A stretch of DNA of 64,000 bases from Bosea sp. (in: a-proteobacteria) (GTDB taxonomy: Bacteria; Pseudomonadota; Alphaproteobacteria; Rhizobiales; Beijerinckiaceae), in NCBI GenBank assembly GCA_023910605.1, contig JAAVVV010000001.1, positions 1,106,698 to 1,170,697 on the forward strand, written 5' to 3'. Made by a program: the position numbers and the translations under genes. Within the stretch, counting starts at the first letter, position 1; each line of letters starts with the position of its first letter. A model generated the notes under the pieces. It did not search any database and was not told the DNA's origin. It worked only from the letters and a program-made list of their open reading frames with translations. This document shows, in pieces, positions 1 to 9,677 of this stretch.

Positions 1-45
1 CGTGCAGGGAAGCCTAGAGTCTGAGACGAATCGCACGAGGCAGGA

Positions 46-648
46 ATGTCCATACGCCCCACTCTGGACTTCTGGTATGATTTCGCCTCGACCTATTCCT
101 ATCTGTCCGCGATGCGGATCGAACAGATGGCAGATGAGGCAGGCATCGTCCTGCGCTGGCGGCCGTTTCTGTTGGGGCCGATATTCGCCGCGCAAGGCTG
201 GAACAATTCGCCCTTCAATCTTTTCCCGGCGAAGGGGAAGTACATGTGGCGCGACCTGGAGCGCCGCTGTGTCAAGCTCGGGCTTCCGCTCAAGCGCCCC
301 GTGCCCTTTCCGCAGAATTCGCTAAGCGCGGCCCGCGTCGCCCTGGCCGGGCGCGAGGCGGGCTGGACGCCCGCTTTCTCGCGCGCCTGCTTCAACGCCT
401 CGTTCGGGGAAGGTCGCTCCATCCAGGACGAGCCTGTGGTGGTCGAGGCCCTTCGCGCCGCTGGCGTCGACGCCCAGGGAGCCATCAGCGCCTCCAAGAG
501 CGAGGAAATCAAGGGCCGCCTGAAGGCCGAGACGGAGCTGGCGAAATCGCTCGGGATCTTCGGCGCCCCGGCTTTCGTGACACCTGATGGCGAGCTGTTC
601 TGGGGAGATGACCGGCTCGAGGAGGCCATCGACTGGGTCAGGCCCTGA
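46..648 (+). CDS. 2-hydroxychromene-2-carboxylate isomerase-like protein (DsbA/GST-kappa fold)
   Basis: 200 aa. The N-terminus has the DFWYDFASTYSYL stretch (residues 8-20) that opens the thioredoxin-like fold of the NahD/GST-kappa family, with a serine where DsbA has its CxxC. The cis-proline loop is visible near residue 172 (GAPAF), followed by FWGDDRLE near the C-terminus, both typical of the family. Characterised members use glutathione to isomerise a naphthalene-breakdown intermediate. No other aromatic-ring genes lie beside it, so the true substrate is unknown and a general glutathione-dependent role is equally likely. AGGCAGGA lies just before the ATG. It is convergent with hslO, 7 bases away. 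The family call is firm; the substrate is not. Confidence 0.85.
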   Translation: MSIRPTLDFWYDFASTYSYLSAMRIEQMADEAGIVLRWRPFLLGPIFAAQGWNNSPFNLFPAKGKYMWRDLERRCVKLGLPLKRPVPFPQNSLSAARVALAGREAGWTPAFSRACFNASFGEGRSIQDEPVVVEALRAAGVDAQGAISASKSEEIKGRLKAETELAKSLGIFGAPAFVTPDGELFWGDDRLEEAIDWVRP

Positions 649-655
649 AGTGCGC

Positions 656-1669
656 TCAGCCGCCGTCCGGAGCGGCGATGGCTTCGGGCCTGAACCGGTA
701 GACCGTCGAGCAGAATTCGCACGTGACCTGCACCGAGCCGTCATCGGCCACCATGGCGGCCCTGTCGTCGGCTGAGAAGCGGCGCAGCATGGTGAGGATG
801 CTGGCTTCCGAGCAGCGGCATTGCTCGCGCAGGCTCGCCGCCTCGAACACACGTGCGCCGTGCTCATGGAAGAGGCGGTAGATCAGCCGCTCGCTTTCCA
901 GCATCGGATCGACCAGTTCGTGGTCCTCCACCGTCTCGACGAGCGCCCTGGCCTCGGCCCAGGCGTCATCCTCGACGCCATCGGCATCGCGCGCGGGCGC
1001 CGCCTGGCCGCCGGGGTCGTCGCCAGGGTGGAGGTCCTGCTGCTTCTGCCGCTCGGGCGAGCTGGGCAGGAACTGCACCAGAATTCCCCCCGCCCGCCAG
1101 CTCTCGCCCTGCGAGCCGACGACGCGCGCCGTGGCGAGCCTGAGCCGCGTCGGGATCTGCTCCGATTGCCGGAAATAGCGGTGGCCGGCTTCCTCCAGCC
1201 CGTCAGCCCCGTCGAGTTGCACAAGTCCCTGGTAGCGCGAGGCGTGGCTGCCCTGGTCGATGGTCATGCCGAGATAACCCTCGCCTAGCAGCTGCGCGGT
1301 GCTGGTGCGCTGCGCCGCCACCGCCTCGGCAAGGCGGCCGCCATCGAAGCGGGCCACGGCGCGGATGCGGTCGGGGGCGTCGAAATCGACAACCAGCATC
1401 TCGATCGGACCGTCCGACTTGGTCTGGAGCTGGAAGCGCCCATCGAATTTCAGCGAGGCGCCCAGAAGCGCGGTCAGCGCCGCAGCCTCGCCAAGCACCC
1501 GCGCCACCGGTTCGGGGTAGCCATGGCGGTGCAGGATCGTGTCGAGGGCAGGGCCGAGGCGCACCACGCGGCCGCGCACGTCGAGCGCTTCCACGGTGAA
1601 CGGCAGCACGCGGTCGTCAAGGCTGGCGTCGGCCATCATGGCCGCGCCTGGGGAGAGCATGTCAGTCAT
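656..1669 (-). CDS. hslO: Hsp33 redox-regulated chaperone
   Basis: 337 aa. Hsp33 is a cytoplasmic holdase switched on by oxidative unfolding. The zinc-binding redox switch is complete near the C-terminus: a CRC pair (CxC) followed about 30 residues later by CEFC (CxxC). The N-terminal substrate-binding domain carries the usual FDGRFQLQTKSDGP and DFDAPDRIRAVARF stretches. It is the last gene of an argD-argF-hslO operon, starting 3 bases after the argF stop, so it is probably translated by coupling. This arrangement is common in Rhizobiales. A second possible start is the MMADASL methionine pair a few residues in. Confidence 0.95.
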   Translation of the reverse strand: MTDMLSPGAAMMADASLDDRVLPFTVEALDVRGRVVRLGPALDTILHRHGYPEPVARVLGEAAALTALLGASLKFDGRFQLQTKSDGPIEMLVVDFDAPDRIRAVARFDGGRLAEAVAAQRTSTAQLLGEGYLGMTIDQGSHASRYQGLVQLDGADGLEEAGHRYFRQSEQIPTRLRLATARVVGSQGESWRAGGILVQFLPSSPERQKQQDLHPGDDPGGQAAPARDADGVEDDAWAEARALVETVEDHELVDPMLESERLIYRLFHEHGARVFEAASLREQCRCSEASILTMLRRFSADDRAAMVADDGSVQVTCEFCSTVYRFRPEAIAAPDGG

Positions 1670-1672
1670 GGA

Positions 1673-2596
1673 TCAGGCCTGGATCTGGCCGAAGCACCAG
1701 GCGAGAATCGCCTTCTGCGCATGCAGCCGGTTTTCCGCCTCGTCATAGACCACCGATTGGGGCCCATCCATGACCGCGTCCGTCACTTCCTCGCCGCGCG
1801 TGGCGGGCAGGCAATGCATGAACACGGCCTTGTCGCTGGCGCGCGCCATCAGGGGCTCGTTGACCTGGTAGGGCCGAAGCAGATTGTGCCGGTTGCCCTC
1901 CTTGTCGCCCATGGACACCCAGCAATCGGTGATGACGCAATCGGCGCCCTCGACCGCTTCCTCGGGACGGGTGGTCAGCTTGAGACGCGCCCCGTTGTCG
2001 CTTGCCCAGCGCACAAGCGGGGCCGGCGGCGCCAGTTCCGCGGGCGTCGCCACATGCAGTTCGAAATCGAAGCGGCCCGCCGCGTGGATCCAGGAGGTCA
2101 GCACATTGTTGCTGTCCCCGGTCCAGGCGATCTTGCGGCGGTGAAGCGGTCCGCAATGTTCCTCGAAGGTCATCATGTCGGCCATGACCTGGCACGGATG
2201 CGAGGTCTTGGTGAGCCCGTTGATCACCGGCACCGTGGCGTGGCTGGCGAAGTCGTGCAGCTGGCCATGGTCGAGGATGCGGATCATGATCGCGTCGACA
2301 TAGCGCGAGAACACGCGCGCCGTGTCGGCCACGCTCTCGCGCTCGCCCAGCTCGATCTCGCGACCTGTCACCATCATCGGCGAGCCGCCAAGTTCGCGGA
2401 TGCCTACCTCGAAGGAGGCGCGCGTGCGCAAGGATGGCTGGTCGAAGATCATCGCCACGACCTTGCCGTCCAGCGGCATGTCGGCCGTCGCCGCAGGGGT
2501 GCGGCGACGGGCCTTGATGGCGCGCCCGGCGTCGAGCATCGCCCTGAGCTGCGGGCCGGAGAAATCCGACAGGTCGAGAAAATGCCGCATCACCAT
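1673..2596 (-). CDS. argF: Ornithine carbamoyltransferase
   Basis: 307 aa from the chosen ATG at 2596 (another ATG is at 2590). Transfers a carbamoyl group from carbamoyl phosphate to ornithine to give citrulline. Visible signatures are SLRTR (residues 55-59, the carbamoyl-phosphate loop, usually STRTR), HPCQ, DCWVSMG (ornithine-binding SMG) and HCLP. The open frame continues upstream, but that part overlaps argD and has no family similarity, so the ATG just after the argD stop is preferred (10-base gap). Middle gene of argD-argF-hslO. The T-to-L change in the phosphate loop is the only oddity. Confidence 0.95.
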   Translation of the reverse strand: MVMRHFLDLSDFSGPQLRAMLDAGRAIKARRRTPAATADMPLDGKVVAMIFDQPSLRTRASFEVGIRELGGSPMMVTGREIELGERESVADTARVFSRYVDAIMIRILDHGQLHDFASHATVPVINGLTKTSHPCQVMADMMTFEEHCGPLHRRKIAWTGDSNNVLTSWIHAAGRFDFELHVATPAELAPPAPLVRWASDNGARLKLTTRPEEAVEGADCVITDCWVSMGDKEGNRHNLLRPYQVNEPLMARASDKAVFMHCLPATRGEEVTDAVMDGPQSVVYDEAENRLHAQKAILAWCFGQIQA

Positions 2597-2606
2597 GTTC
2601 GCCCGT

Positions 2607-3803
2607 TCATTCCGCCGCAGGGCGCTGCAGGTCGGCCTCGACCGTCCGGGCCGCCTGTTCCAGCCGCGCCATGGCCTCGACAAGCTCGTCCTCGGTGATG
2701 GTGAGCGGCGGGATCAGGCGCACCACATTGTCACCGGCGCCGACCGAGAGCAGGCCCGCCTTGCGCGCGGCGGCCTGGAACGCGGTGTTCGGAACGCGGC
2801 ACTTCACGCCGACCAGCAAGCCTTGGCCGCGCACGCCCTCGATCACGGTGGGGTGACTGTCGGCGAAGGCGGCGAGCTTCTGCCTGAAGGAGATCGCGAC
2901 GGCGTTGACATGGTCCAGGAAGCCGTCGGCCAGCACCACGTCGAGCACCGCGTTGCCGACCGCCATGGCCAGCGGATTGCCGCCGAAGGTTGTGCCGTGC
3001 GTTCCGGCCGTCATGCCGATGGCGGCAGCCTCGGTGGCGAGGCAGGCCCCCATGGGAAAGCCGCCGCCGATGCCCTTGGCGATCGACATGATGTCGGGGG
3101 TGATGCCGCTCCATTCATGCGCGAAGAGCTTGCCCGTGCGGCCAACCCCGGTCTGGACCTCGTCCATGATCAGCAGCAGGCCATGTTCGTCGCACAGCGC
3201 GCGCAGGCCACGCAGGCACTGGTTGGGCACCAGGCGCAACCCGCCCTCGCCCTGGATCGGTTCGATCATGATCGCGGCCGTTTCGGGGCCGATGGCGGCC
3301 CTGAGCGCGTCATGATCGCCGAACGGCACCTGGTCAAAGCCCTCGACCTTCGGCCCGAAGCCTTCGAGATATTTCGCCTGCCCGCCAGCGGCGATGGTTG
3401 CCAGCGTGCGGCCGTGGAAGGCGCCCTCGAAGGTGATGATGCGGAAGCGCTCCGGATGGCCATGGGCGGAGTGATACTTCCGCGCCATCTTGATCGCGGC
3501 CTCATTGGCTTCCGCGCCCGAATTGCAGAAGAACACCGTGTCCGCGAAGGTGCTGGCGATAAGCCTCTCGGCGAGGCGCTTGCCCTCGGGCATCTGGTAG
3601 AGGTTCGAGGTGTGCCAGAGCTTCGCCGCCTGGTCCTGCAGCGTCCTGACCAGATGCGGGTGGGAATGGCCCAGCGAATTGACGGCGATGCCGGAGCCGA
3701 AATCGAGGAAGCGCTCGCCGGTGGTGGCGATCAGCCAGGGGCCTTCGCCCCGTTCAAAGGCGACGTCGGCGCGGGCATAGGTGGGAAGAATCGGAGAGAT
3801 CAC
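2607..3803 (-). CDS. argD: Acetylornithine aminotransferase
   Basis: 398 aa from a GTG at 3803. PLP-dependent class III aminotransferase of arginine synthesis; it may also serve as succinyldiaminopimelate aminotransferase in lysine synthesis. Key segments: [17 protein letters not shown] (cofactor phosphate), [22 protein letters not shown] and the PLP lysine in [11 protein letters not shown]. The start is set by AGAGGA (about 3812-3817), 8 bases ahead of GTG, which gives the family-typical beginning [13 protein letters not shown] longer GTG start at 3827 would place that Shine-Dalgarno inside the gene. First gene of argD-argF-hslO. Confidence 0.93.
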   Translation of the reverse strand: MISPILPTYARADVAFERGEGPWLIATTGERFLDFGSGIAVNSLGHSHPHLVRTLQDQAAKLWHTSNLYQMPEGKRLAERLIASTFADTVFFCNSGAEANEAAIKMARKYHSAHGHPERFRIITFEGAFHGRTLATIAAGGQAKYLEGFGPKVEGFDQVPFGDHDALRAAIGPETAAIMIEPIQGEGGLRLVPNQCLRGLRALCDEHGLLLIMDEVQTGVGRTGKLFAHEWSGITPDIMSIAKGIGGGFPMGACLATEAAAIGMTAGTHGTTFGGNPLAMAVGNAVLDVVLADGFLDHVNAVAISFRQKLAAFADSHPTVIEGVRGQGLLVGVKCRVPNTAFQAAARKAGLLSVGAGDNVVRLIPPLTITEDELVEAMARLEQAARTVEADLQRPAAE

Positions 3804-4022
3804 GGGAAAAGGTCCTCTTGAAGACACGCATGGCGCGGGCGGCGCCGGTCGGGGTCATCGGGCAAGCGTTAGCGGCGCCGGGCGCATCCGCGCCGGCATC
3901 CCCCCGCCGTCATCGTCGCTCGCGCGACGGGCACCCTGTCCAGACCAACCTTTTCATAAGCCCTGACCTTGCGGTGAATCCCCAAAATCAAACGCCGCCA
4001 GCTGGGGCCGACGGCAAGTATT

Positions 4023-4051
4023 CTTATGCGGTTTGCCGGGCTGGCTGTCAA
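4023..4051 (-). promoter_or_regulatory. Candidate sigma-70 promoter of argD-argF-hslO
   Basis: On the minus strand TTGACA (4046-4051) is followed after 17 bases by CATAAG (4023-4028). Transcription would start near 4015, leaving a leader of about 210 bases before argD. The leader contains a perfect 6-bp stem with a 4-base loop at 3914-3929. The -35 is consensus; the -10 is weak. The region 3804-4086 holds no gene. Confidence 0.5.
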
Positions 4052-4086
4052 TCAACCCCCCCCGGCGGAAAGCCTTGCGAGGGGCC

Positions 4087-5748
4087 TCAGCCGCGCCGCA
4101 AGCCGTGGATCCAGCCGACAAGCCCGGCTGTCGAGCCATCGCGGCCTTCCGCGCTTTCGGCACCCTCGATCACACCCTGCAGGCCCGTCGCCAGTTCCTT
4201 GCCGAGCTCCACGCCCCACTGGTCGAAGGCGTTGATGTCCCAGATCGCCGCCTCGACGAAGACGCGGTGCTCGTAGAGCGACACGATGCGGCCGAAGGTG
4301 AACGGGTCAAGCTTGCGGTAGAGCAGCATGGTGGACGGCCTGTTGCCGGGGAAGACACGGTGGGGCGCCAGACGGTCGATCTCGCCTTGCGAAAGGCCGC
4401 GGGCGGCGAGCTGCGCCTTCGCCTCGTCGAGGGTCCGGCCCTTCATCAGCGCTTCGGCCTGCGCCAGCGCATTGGCGGAAAGGATGGCATGGTGGTGCGC
4501 CAGATCCGGTTCGTGCCCTTCCGCCGCCAGCAGGAACTCCGCCGGAACCGGCTCGGTGCCCTGGTGCATGAGCTGCATGAAGGCGTGCTGTCCGTTGGTG
4601 CCCGGCTCGCCCCAGACCACCGGGCCGGTGCTGCGCCCCACGGCCGCGCCCGACAGCGTCACCCGCTTGCCGTTCGATTCCATGTCGAGCTGTTGCAGAT
4701 AGGCCGGCAGCCGCGCCAGCCTCTGGTCATAGGGCAGTACGGCGCGCGTGGCGTGGCCGCAGGCATTGCGGTGCCAGATGCCGACGAGGCCCAGCAGAAC
4801 GGGCAGGTTGTCGGCCAGCGGCGCGGTGCGGAAATGCTCATCCATGGCATGGGCGCCGTCCAGCATGTCGGCGAAGCGCTGCGGCCCGATCGCCAGCATC
4901 ACCGGCAGGCCCACCGCAGACCACAGCGAGTAGCGGCCGCCTACCCAGTCCCAGAAGCCGAACACCCGGTCCGGCGCGATGCCGAAGGCGGCTACCTTGT
5001 CGAGCGCGGTCGAGACGGCGCAGAAATGCGAGGCCACCGCCTCCTCCCCGAGCGCCGCCACCAGCCAGCGCCGGGCGGATGCGGCATTGGTCATGGTCTC
5101 GACCGTGGTGAAGGTCTTGGATGCCACGATCAGGAGCGTCCGGGCCGGATCGAGCCCCGCCAGGCTGTCGGCAAGGTGCGCGCCATCGATGTTGGAGATG
5201 AAGTGCGTGCGCGGACCGTCCGCATACGGCGCCAGCGCCAGCGTCGCCATCACGGGGCCGAGATCCGATCCGCCTATGCCGATGTTGACCACATCCGTGA
5301 AGGGCTTGCCGTCATGGGCCACGATCGAGCCGGAGCGCACGCCTTCGCTGAAGACGCCCAGCGCGGCCAGCACGTCGTTGACGTCCGGCATCACGTCCCG
5401 CCCGGCGATCATCACGGGGCAGCCCGACCGGTTGCGCAGGGCCGTGTGCAGCACCGCCCGCCCTTCGGTGGCGTTGATGGCGTCGCCGCGGAACATGGCC
5501 TCGCGCCTGGCCTCGAACCCGGACGCGCGCGCCAGATCGAGCAGCCGGCGAAGCGATGCCTGGGTCAGGCTCGTCTTGGAGACATCGAGCAGCATGTCGT
5601 CGAAGCGCCGCGAGAACCGGTCGAAGCGCGCCGGGTCTTCTTCAAACAGGGTCCGCATCGAGAGCGTCGCCGCAGCCTGACCGAGGTCCTCAAGGTCGCG
5701 CCAGATCATGTCCAGTGTCATCGCTGCCTCATTGTTGCGCGCCGTCAT
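4087..5748 (-). CDS. pgi: Glucose-6-phosphate isomerase
   Basis: 553 aa, normal length. Interconverts glucose-6-phosphate and fructose-6-phosphate in the cytoplasm. The two PGI signatures are present: [11 protein letters not shown] in the N-terminal sugar isomerase domain, and [20 protein letters not shown] with the catalytic lysine region QWGVELGK near the C-terminus. The substrate loop [13 protein letters not shown] is intact. A second methionine at residue 10 ([10 protein letters not shown]) is also a plausible start. The FAD-oxidase gene lies 51 bases upstream on the same strand, so the two may be co-transcribed. Confidence 0.97.
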   Translation of the reverse strand: MTARNNEAAMTLDMIWRDLEDLGQAAATLSMRTLFEEDPARFDRFSRRFDDMLLDVSKTSLTQASLRRLLDLARASGFEARREAMFRGDAINATEGRAVLHTALRNRSGCPVMIAGRDVMPDVNDVLAALGVFSEGVRSGSIVAHDGKPFTDVVNIGIGGSDLGPVMATLALAPYADGPRTHFISNIDGAHLADSLAGLDPARTLLIVASKTFTTVETMTNAASARRWLVAALGEEAVASHFCAVSTALDKVAAFGIAPDRVFGFWDWVGGRYSLWSAVGLPVMLAIGPQRFADMLDGAHAMDEHFRTAPLADNLPVLLGLVGIWHRNACGHATRAVLPYDQRLARLPAYLQQLDMESNGKRVTLSGAAVGRSTGPVVWGEPGTNGQHAFMQLMHQGTEPVPAEFLLAAEGHEPDLAHHHAILSANALAQAEALMKGRTLDEAKAQLAARGLSQGEIDRLAPHRVFPGNRPSTMLLYRKLDPFTFGRIVSLYEHRVFVEAAIWDINAFDQWGVELGKELATGLQGVIEGAESAEGRDGSTAGLVGWIHGLRRG

Positions 5749-5799
5749 CTTCTATCCCGCCGCGCCGGCCCTCGCCAACCTCCATCGCGCGGATCGCGC

Positions 5800-7203
5800 T
5801 CACAGCACCGAGCCCGGATTGAGGATGCCGGACGGATCGAGCGTCGCCTTGATGGCGCGCATCATCGCCAGCTCCACCGGATCCTTGACCGAAGCCAGCA
5901 GATGCCGCTTGAGCCGGCCGATGCCGTGCTCGGCCGAGATCGAGCCGCCGAACTCACGGACCAGCCCATGCACGGCCTCATTCATGTCGCCCCACAAGGC
6001 GAGGAACGCCTCCTTGTCCGCGCCGACCGGCTGCGAGACGTTGAAGTGGATGTTGCCGTCGCCAAGGTGGCCGAAGGGCAGCGGCCGGCAGCCCGGCGCC
6101 ATCGCCTCGACCAGCGCGATGCCGCGCGCCAGAAAGGCCGGCACGCTCGCAACCGGCACCGAGACATCATGCTTGATCGATCCGCCCTCGTAGCCCTGAA
6201 CCTCGCTCATCGCCTCGCGGATGCGCCAGAGCGCGCGCCGTTGCGCCTCTGAGGCCGCGATCGCGGCATCTGTGACGAGGCCCTGCTCCAGCGCGGTTTC
6301 AAGCAGCGTTTCCAGCGTGGCGTCGAGGCCGGCGGCACGCGGCGATGACAGCTCCATCAGCACCATCCAGGGCGAAGGCGCCGACAATGGGTCACGTGCA
6401 CCGGCGGCATGGCGCACCACGACCTCGAGCCCGAAGCGCGGCATCAGCTCGAAGGTGGTCAGCGCCGGGCCCGCCTCCGCCTTGACGAGGTTGAGCAGCG
6501 CCAGCGCCCGCCCCGGGTCGGGCACGGCAAGAAACGCGGTGGCCCGTGACTGCGGCCTGGGAAACAGCTTCAGCGACGCGGCGGTGATGATGCCGAGCGT
6601 GCCCTCCGCGCCGATGAAGAGGTTCTTGAGGTCATAGCCCGTATTGTCCTTGCGCAGCGTGCGCAGGCCGTTCCATATGCGCCCGTCGGCCAGCACTACC
6701 TCGAGGCCTAGGCACAGATCCCTGGCATTGCCATAGGCGATCACGGCCGTCCCGCCAGCATTGGTCGAGAGATTGCCGCCGATGGTGCAGCTGCCCTCTG
6801 AAGCCAGCGAGAGCGGGAACAGCCGCCCTGCGGCATCAGCGGCCTCCTGCACCCGCTGCAGCGTGACCCCTGCCTCGACGATGATGGTGTCGCTGGAGGG
6901 CTCCACGGCCCGCACCTTGTCCATGCGCGCCAGCGACAGGATGATCTCGCGGCCCTCGGCCACGGGGATCTGGCCGCCCACCAGCCCGGTGTTGCCGCCC
7001 TGCGGCACGATGGGCGTGCCGGTTTGATGCGCCAGCGACAGGATGGCCGCGACCTCGCCAGTGCTGGCTGGCTTGACGACGGCGCTTGCGCGGCCCTTGA
7101 AAAGATTGCGCCATTCCTTGAGGTGCGGAGCCATGTCAGCCTCGGCGGTCAGCACCTGCCGCGCGCCGACGATCTGCGACAGGCTTTCGAGAAGAGCGCT
7201 CAT
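5800..7203 (-). CDS. FAD-binding oxidase of the D-lactate / 2-hydroxyglutarate dehydrogenase type
   Basis: 467 aa. Two-domain flavoprotein: a PCMH-type FAD domain with PQGGNTGLVGGQ (around residue 67) and the FAD-linked oxidase C-terminal domain with GDGNIHFNV, SAEHGIG and KATLDPSGILNPG. These are the marks of the GlcD/DLD/D2HGDH family, which oxidises D-2-hydroxy acids such as D-lactate or D-2-hydroxyglutarate and passes electrons to a quinone or electron-transfer flavoprotein. Substrate cannot be told from sequence. The ATG at 7203 follows GGAGG directly upstream (GGAGGTGAG), which settles the start over longer frames. It begins 1 base after rlmD ends. Confidence 0.85.
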   Translation of the reverse strand: MSALLESLSQIVGARQVLTAEADMAPHLKEWRNLFKGRASAVVKPASTGEVAAILSLAHQTGTPIVPQGGNTGLVGGQIPVAEGREIILSLARMDKVRAVEPSSDTIIVEAGVTLQRVQEAADAAGRLFPLSLASEGSCTIGGNLSTNAGGTAVIAYGNARDLCLGLEVVLADGRIWNGLRTLRKDNTGYDLKNLFIGAEGTLGIITAASLKLFPRPQSRATAFLAVPDPGRALALLNLVKAEAGPALTTFELMPRFGLEVVVRHAAGARDPLSAPSPWMVLMELSSPRAAGLDATLETLLETALEQGLVTDAAIAASEAQRRALWRIREAMSEVQGYEGGSIKHDVSVPVASVPAFLARGIALVEAMAPGCRPLPFGHLGDGNIHFNVSQPVGADKEAFLALWGDMNEAVHGLVREFGGSISAEHGIGRLKRHLLASVKDPVELAMMRAIKATLDPSGILNPGSVL

Positions 7204-7204
7204 C

Positions 7205-8503
7205 TCACCTCCTGGCGGCCCTGGGCCTCGCCTTCGACAGGATGCCGACCAGCTCGACATGGGCCGAATGGCGAAACTGGTCGACCGGGGTCACGCTGTC
7301 GAGCTGGTATCCGCCCTTCAGAAGCAGGGCGGCATCACGCGCGAAGCTGCCGACATCGCACGAGATGTAGGCGATGCGCGGCACGGACGATTGCGCGAGC
7401 TGCACGCATTGCGCCTCGGACCCAGCCCGCGGCGGATCGAGCACGACGGCATCGAAGCCCTTGAGCTCCAGCGGCAGCAGCGGACGCCGGAACAGGTCGC
7501 GGCGCTCGGTCAGGACGCGCCGAAGGCCCGGCGTGGCGCGCGCGGCCTTGTCGAGCGCAACCAGCGCGGCCTCCTCGCTTTCATAGGCGGTGACCTCCGC
7601 CGTCTCGGCAAGGCGCAGCGCGAAGGGGCCCGAGCCCGCGAACAGGTCCGCCACCCGCTTGGCGCCGGCCACCGCTTCCATGGCGAGCCGGCCCAGAAGA
7701 GCCTCGCCCGCGAGCGTGGGCTGCAGGAAGCCGCCCGGCGGGATCGTCACCAGAGCCCGCCCCATGCGCTGGGTAGGCTCGCGCCGCGCCACGATGGTGT
7801 CTCCATGGATGGACAGTCGCGCCAGGTCGAGCTGGCTCGCCAGCTGCGTCAGCCCGATGCGCTGCTTCTCGCTCGGCGGGCCGTTGCCGCGCACGTCGAC
7901 GTCGAGCCCGTTCTCCGTCGCCGTGACGAGGATGGTGAGCGGCTTGGCCGAGGCCGCCAGGGCTCCGGTCAAGGCGGTGGCGATGGCCGGCGCACGGGCC
8001 AGCCTTGCCTCGAGGATGGGGCAGTGATCGATGGCGATCAGCTCGTGGCTGCGCGCCCGCATGAAGCCCGCGAGCGATTCCGCCTCGCGCCGCCTGCCGT
8101 GAAGCGTCACCCGCCGGCGTCCCTCGCCATGGCCGTCGAGTAGCGGGTTGATCGTGGCGGCGATGCCGGCGCGCTCCAGCGCCTGCGCCACCAGCCCGCG
8201 CTTCCATTCGGCTTGGAGGGCGGGGCTGGCATGCTGGATGACGCAGCCGCCGCAGGCCCCGAAAAAACGGCAGATCGGCGCCGTGCGCTCGGGAGAGGCG
8301 GTGAGGATGGCGCCAGGCTCGGGCGCCTCGCCATCGCCGGCGGCCTCCACCACTTCGCCCGGCAGCGCGCCCGTCACGAAGCCGGCCTCCCGGCCTGCCT
8401 CGTCCTGGGCGATGCCGTCGCCACGCGCGCCGAGCCGTTCGATGACGAGCCTGCGCGGGCCGGGGGCGGAAAGCGGGCCGGAAAGTGGGCGGGGAAGCGC
8501 CAA
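7205..8503 (-). CDS. rlmD: 23S rRNA (uracil-C5)-methyltransferase, RlmD/TrmA family
   Basis: About 432 aa. SAM-dependent enzyme making 5-methyluridine in 23S rRNA. Seen: a TRAM-like N-terminal domain (LVIERLGARGDGIA), Fe-S cysteines CRFFGACGGC plus DHCPI, SAM motif ADLFAGSGPFALRLAE, the DPPRAGS motif and ISCDVGSFARD carrying the catalytic cysteine. The start is uncertain. A TTG at 8503 has AGAGG 7 bases upstream and is preferred. A TTG at 8518 has no Shine-Dalgarno. Divergent from the first cysteine synthase; overlaps nothing downstream. Confidence 0.85.
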   Translation of the reverse strand: MALPRPLSGPLSAPGPRRLVIERLGARGDGIAQDEAGREAGFVTGALPGEVVEAAGDGEAPEPGAILTASPERTAPICRFFGACGGCVIQHASPALQAEWKRGLVAQALERAGIAATINPLLDGHGEGRRRVTLHGRRREAESLAGFMRARSHELIAIDHCPILEARLARAPAIATALTGALAASAKPLTILVTATENGLDVDVRGNGPPSEKQRIGLTQLASQLDLARLSIHGDTIVARREPTQRMGRALVTIPPGGFLQPTLAGEALLGRLAMEAVAGAKRVADLFAGSGPFALRLAETAEVTAYESEEAALVALDKAARATPGLRRVLTERRDLFRRPLLPLELKGFDAVVLDPPRAGSEAQCVQLAQSSVPRIAYISCDVGSFARDAALLLKGGYQLDSVTPVDQFRHSAHVELVGILSKARPRAARR

Positions 8504-8593
8504 GGGGAAGCCTCTCAAGGTGATGACGGATGTCTGCGCTTCGCCTATCAGGTTCGGCGGGCGCCGGAAACGCCCAACAGGGAGATACGTGGC

Positions 8594-9643
8594 ATGACCA
8601 TCAGGAACGGCGTGATCGAGGCCATCGGCAACACTCCGCTCATCGCCCTGCGCCGCGCGTCCGAGGCCACGGGCTGCCGCATCCTGGGCAAGGCCGAGTT
8701 CATGAACCCCGGCCAGTCGATCAAGGACCGGGCCGCGCTCGCCATCATCCGCGATGCCGAGGCGCGCGGCGCGCTCAGGCCGGGCGGCGTCATCGTCGAA
8801 GGCACGGCCGGCAACACCGGCATCGGACTTGCGCTCCTGGGCAACGCGCTGGGCTATCGCACGGTGATCGTGATCCCGCAGACCCAGAGCCAGGAGAAGA
8901 AGGACATGATCCGCCTGGCCGGCGCAGAGCTGATAGAGGTTCCGGCCGTGCCCTTCGCCAATCCGAACAACTATGTGAAGGTTTCAGGCCGGCTCGCTGA
9001 AGCGCTGGACAAGGTCACGCCCGCCGGCGTCGTCTGGGCCAACCAGTTCGACAATCTCGCCAATCGCGAGGGCCATGCCGCCACCACAGGGCCGGAAATC
9101 TGGGAGCAGACGGGCGGCGATGTCGACGGCTTCATCTGCGCGGTGGGCACGGGAGGCACGCTTGCGGGCGTCGCCAAGGCCCTGAGGGCGTTGAAGCCCG
9201 ATGTGGTCATCGGCCTTGCCGATCCGCTCGGCGCGGCCCTGCATGCCTACTACACCACCGGCACGCTCAAGGCGGAGGGTTCCTCCATCACCGAAGGCAT
9301 CGGGCAGGGGCGCATCACCGCCAATCTCGACGGCTTCCGGCCGGATGCGTCCTTCCAGATTCCGGATGAGGAGGCGCTGCCGGTGGGCTTCGACCTCCTT
9401 GAGCATGAGGGCCTGTGCGTGGGCGGATCGGCGGCGGTCAACGTCGCCGGGGCCATCCGCCTTGCCCGGCATCTCGGGCCGGGCCGCACCATCGTCACCA
9501 TCCTGTGCGACTATGGCACGCGCTACCGTTCAAAGCTGTTCGACCCCGCCTTCCTGCGCGGGAAGGGCCTGCCGGCGCCGCGCTGGCTGGAGCGGGGGCC
9601 GGGCATCGACCCTGCCATCCTGGGTTCAGTCCTCGGCGATTGA
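8594..9643 (+). CDS. Cysteine synthase A-like PLP enzyme (first copy)
   Basis: 349 aa. Fold-type II PLP enzyme that normally makes cysteine from O-acetylserine and sulfide. PLP lysine in NPGQSIKDRAAL, substrate loop EGTAGNTGIG, phosphate loop VGTGGTLAG. GGGAG lies 10 bases before the ATG. It diverges clearly from the second copy at 10595-11569: it reads TAGNTG rather than TSGNTG and has a 25-residue longer C-terminal end. Related Rhizobiales proteins are annotated as cysteine synthase A, but a serine- or cystathionine-linked activity cannot be excluded. Convergent with the ion channel gene, 34 bases away. Confidence 0.85.
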   Translation: MTIRNGVIEAIGNTPLIALRRASEATGCRILGKAEFMNPGQSIKDRAALAIIRDAEARGALRPGGVIVEGTAGNTGIGLALLGNALGYRTVIVIPQTQSQEKKDMIRLAGAELIEVPAVPFANPNNYVKVSGRLAEALDKVTPAGVVWANQFDNLANREGHAATTGPEIWEQTGGDVDGFICAVGTGGTLAGVAKALRALKPDVVIGLADPLGAALHAYYTTGTLKAEGSSITEGIGQGRITANLDGFRPDASFQIPDEEALPVGFDLLEHEGLCVGGSAAVNVAGAIRLARHLGPGRTIVTILCDYGTRYRSKLFDPAFLRGKGLPAPRWLERGPGIDPAILGSVLGD

Positions 9644-9677
9644 CGTCGAGCCAGCGACGGTCTGCCGCCTCACCTGC

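Noticed and set aside
8519..8593. Sulfur- or SAM-responsive riboswitch before the first cysteine synthase
   Set aside because: The gap is only 75 bases and I see no conserved riboswitch core, only a small GC hairpin.
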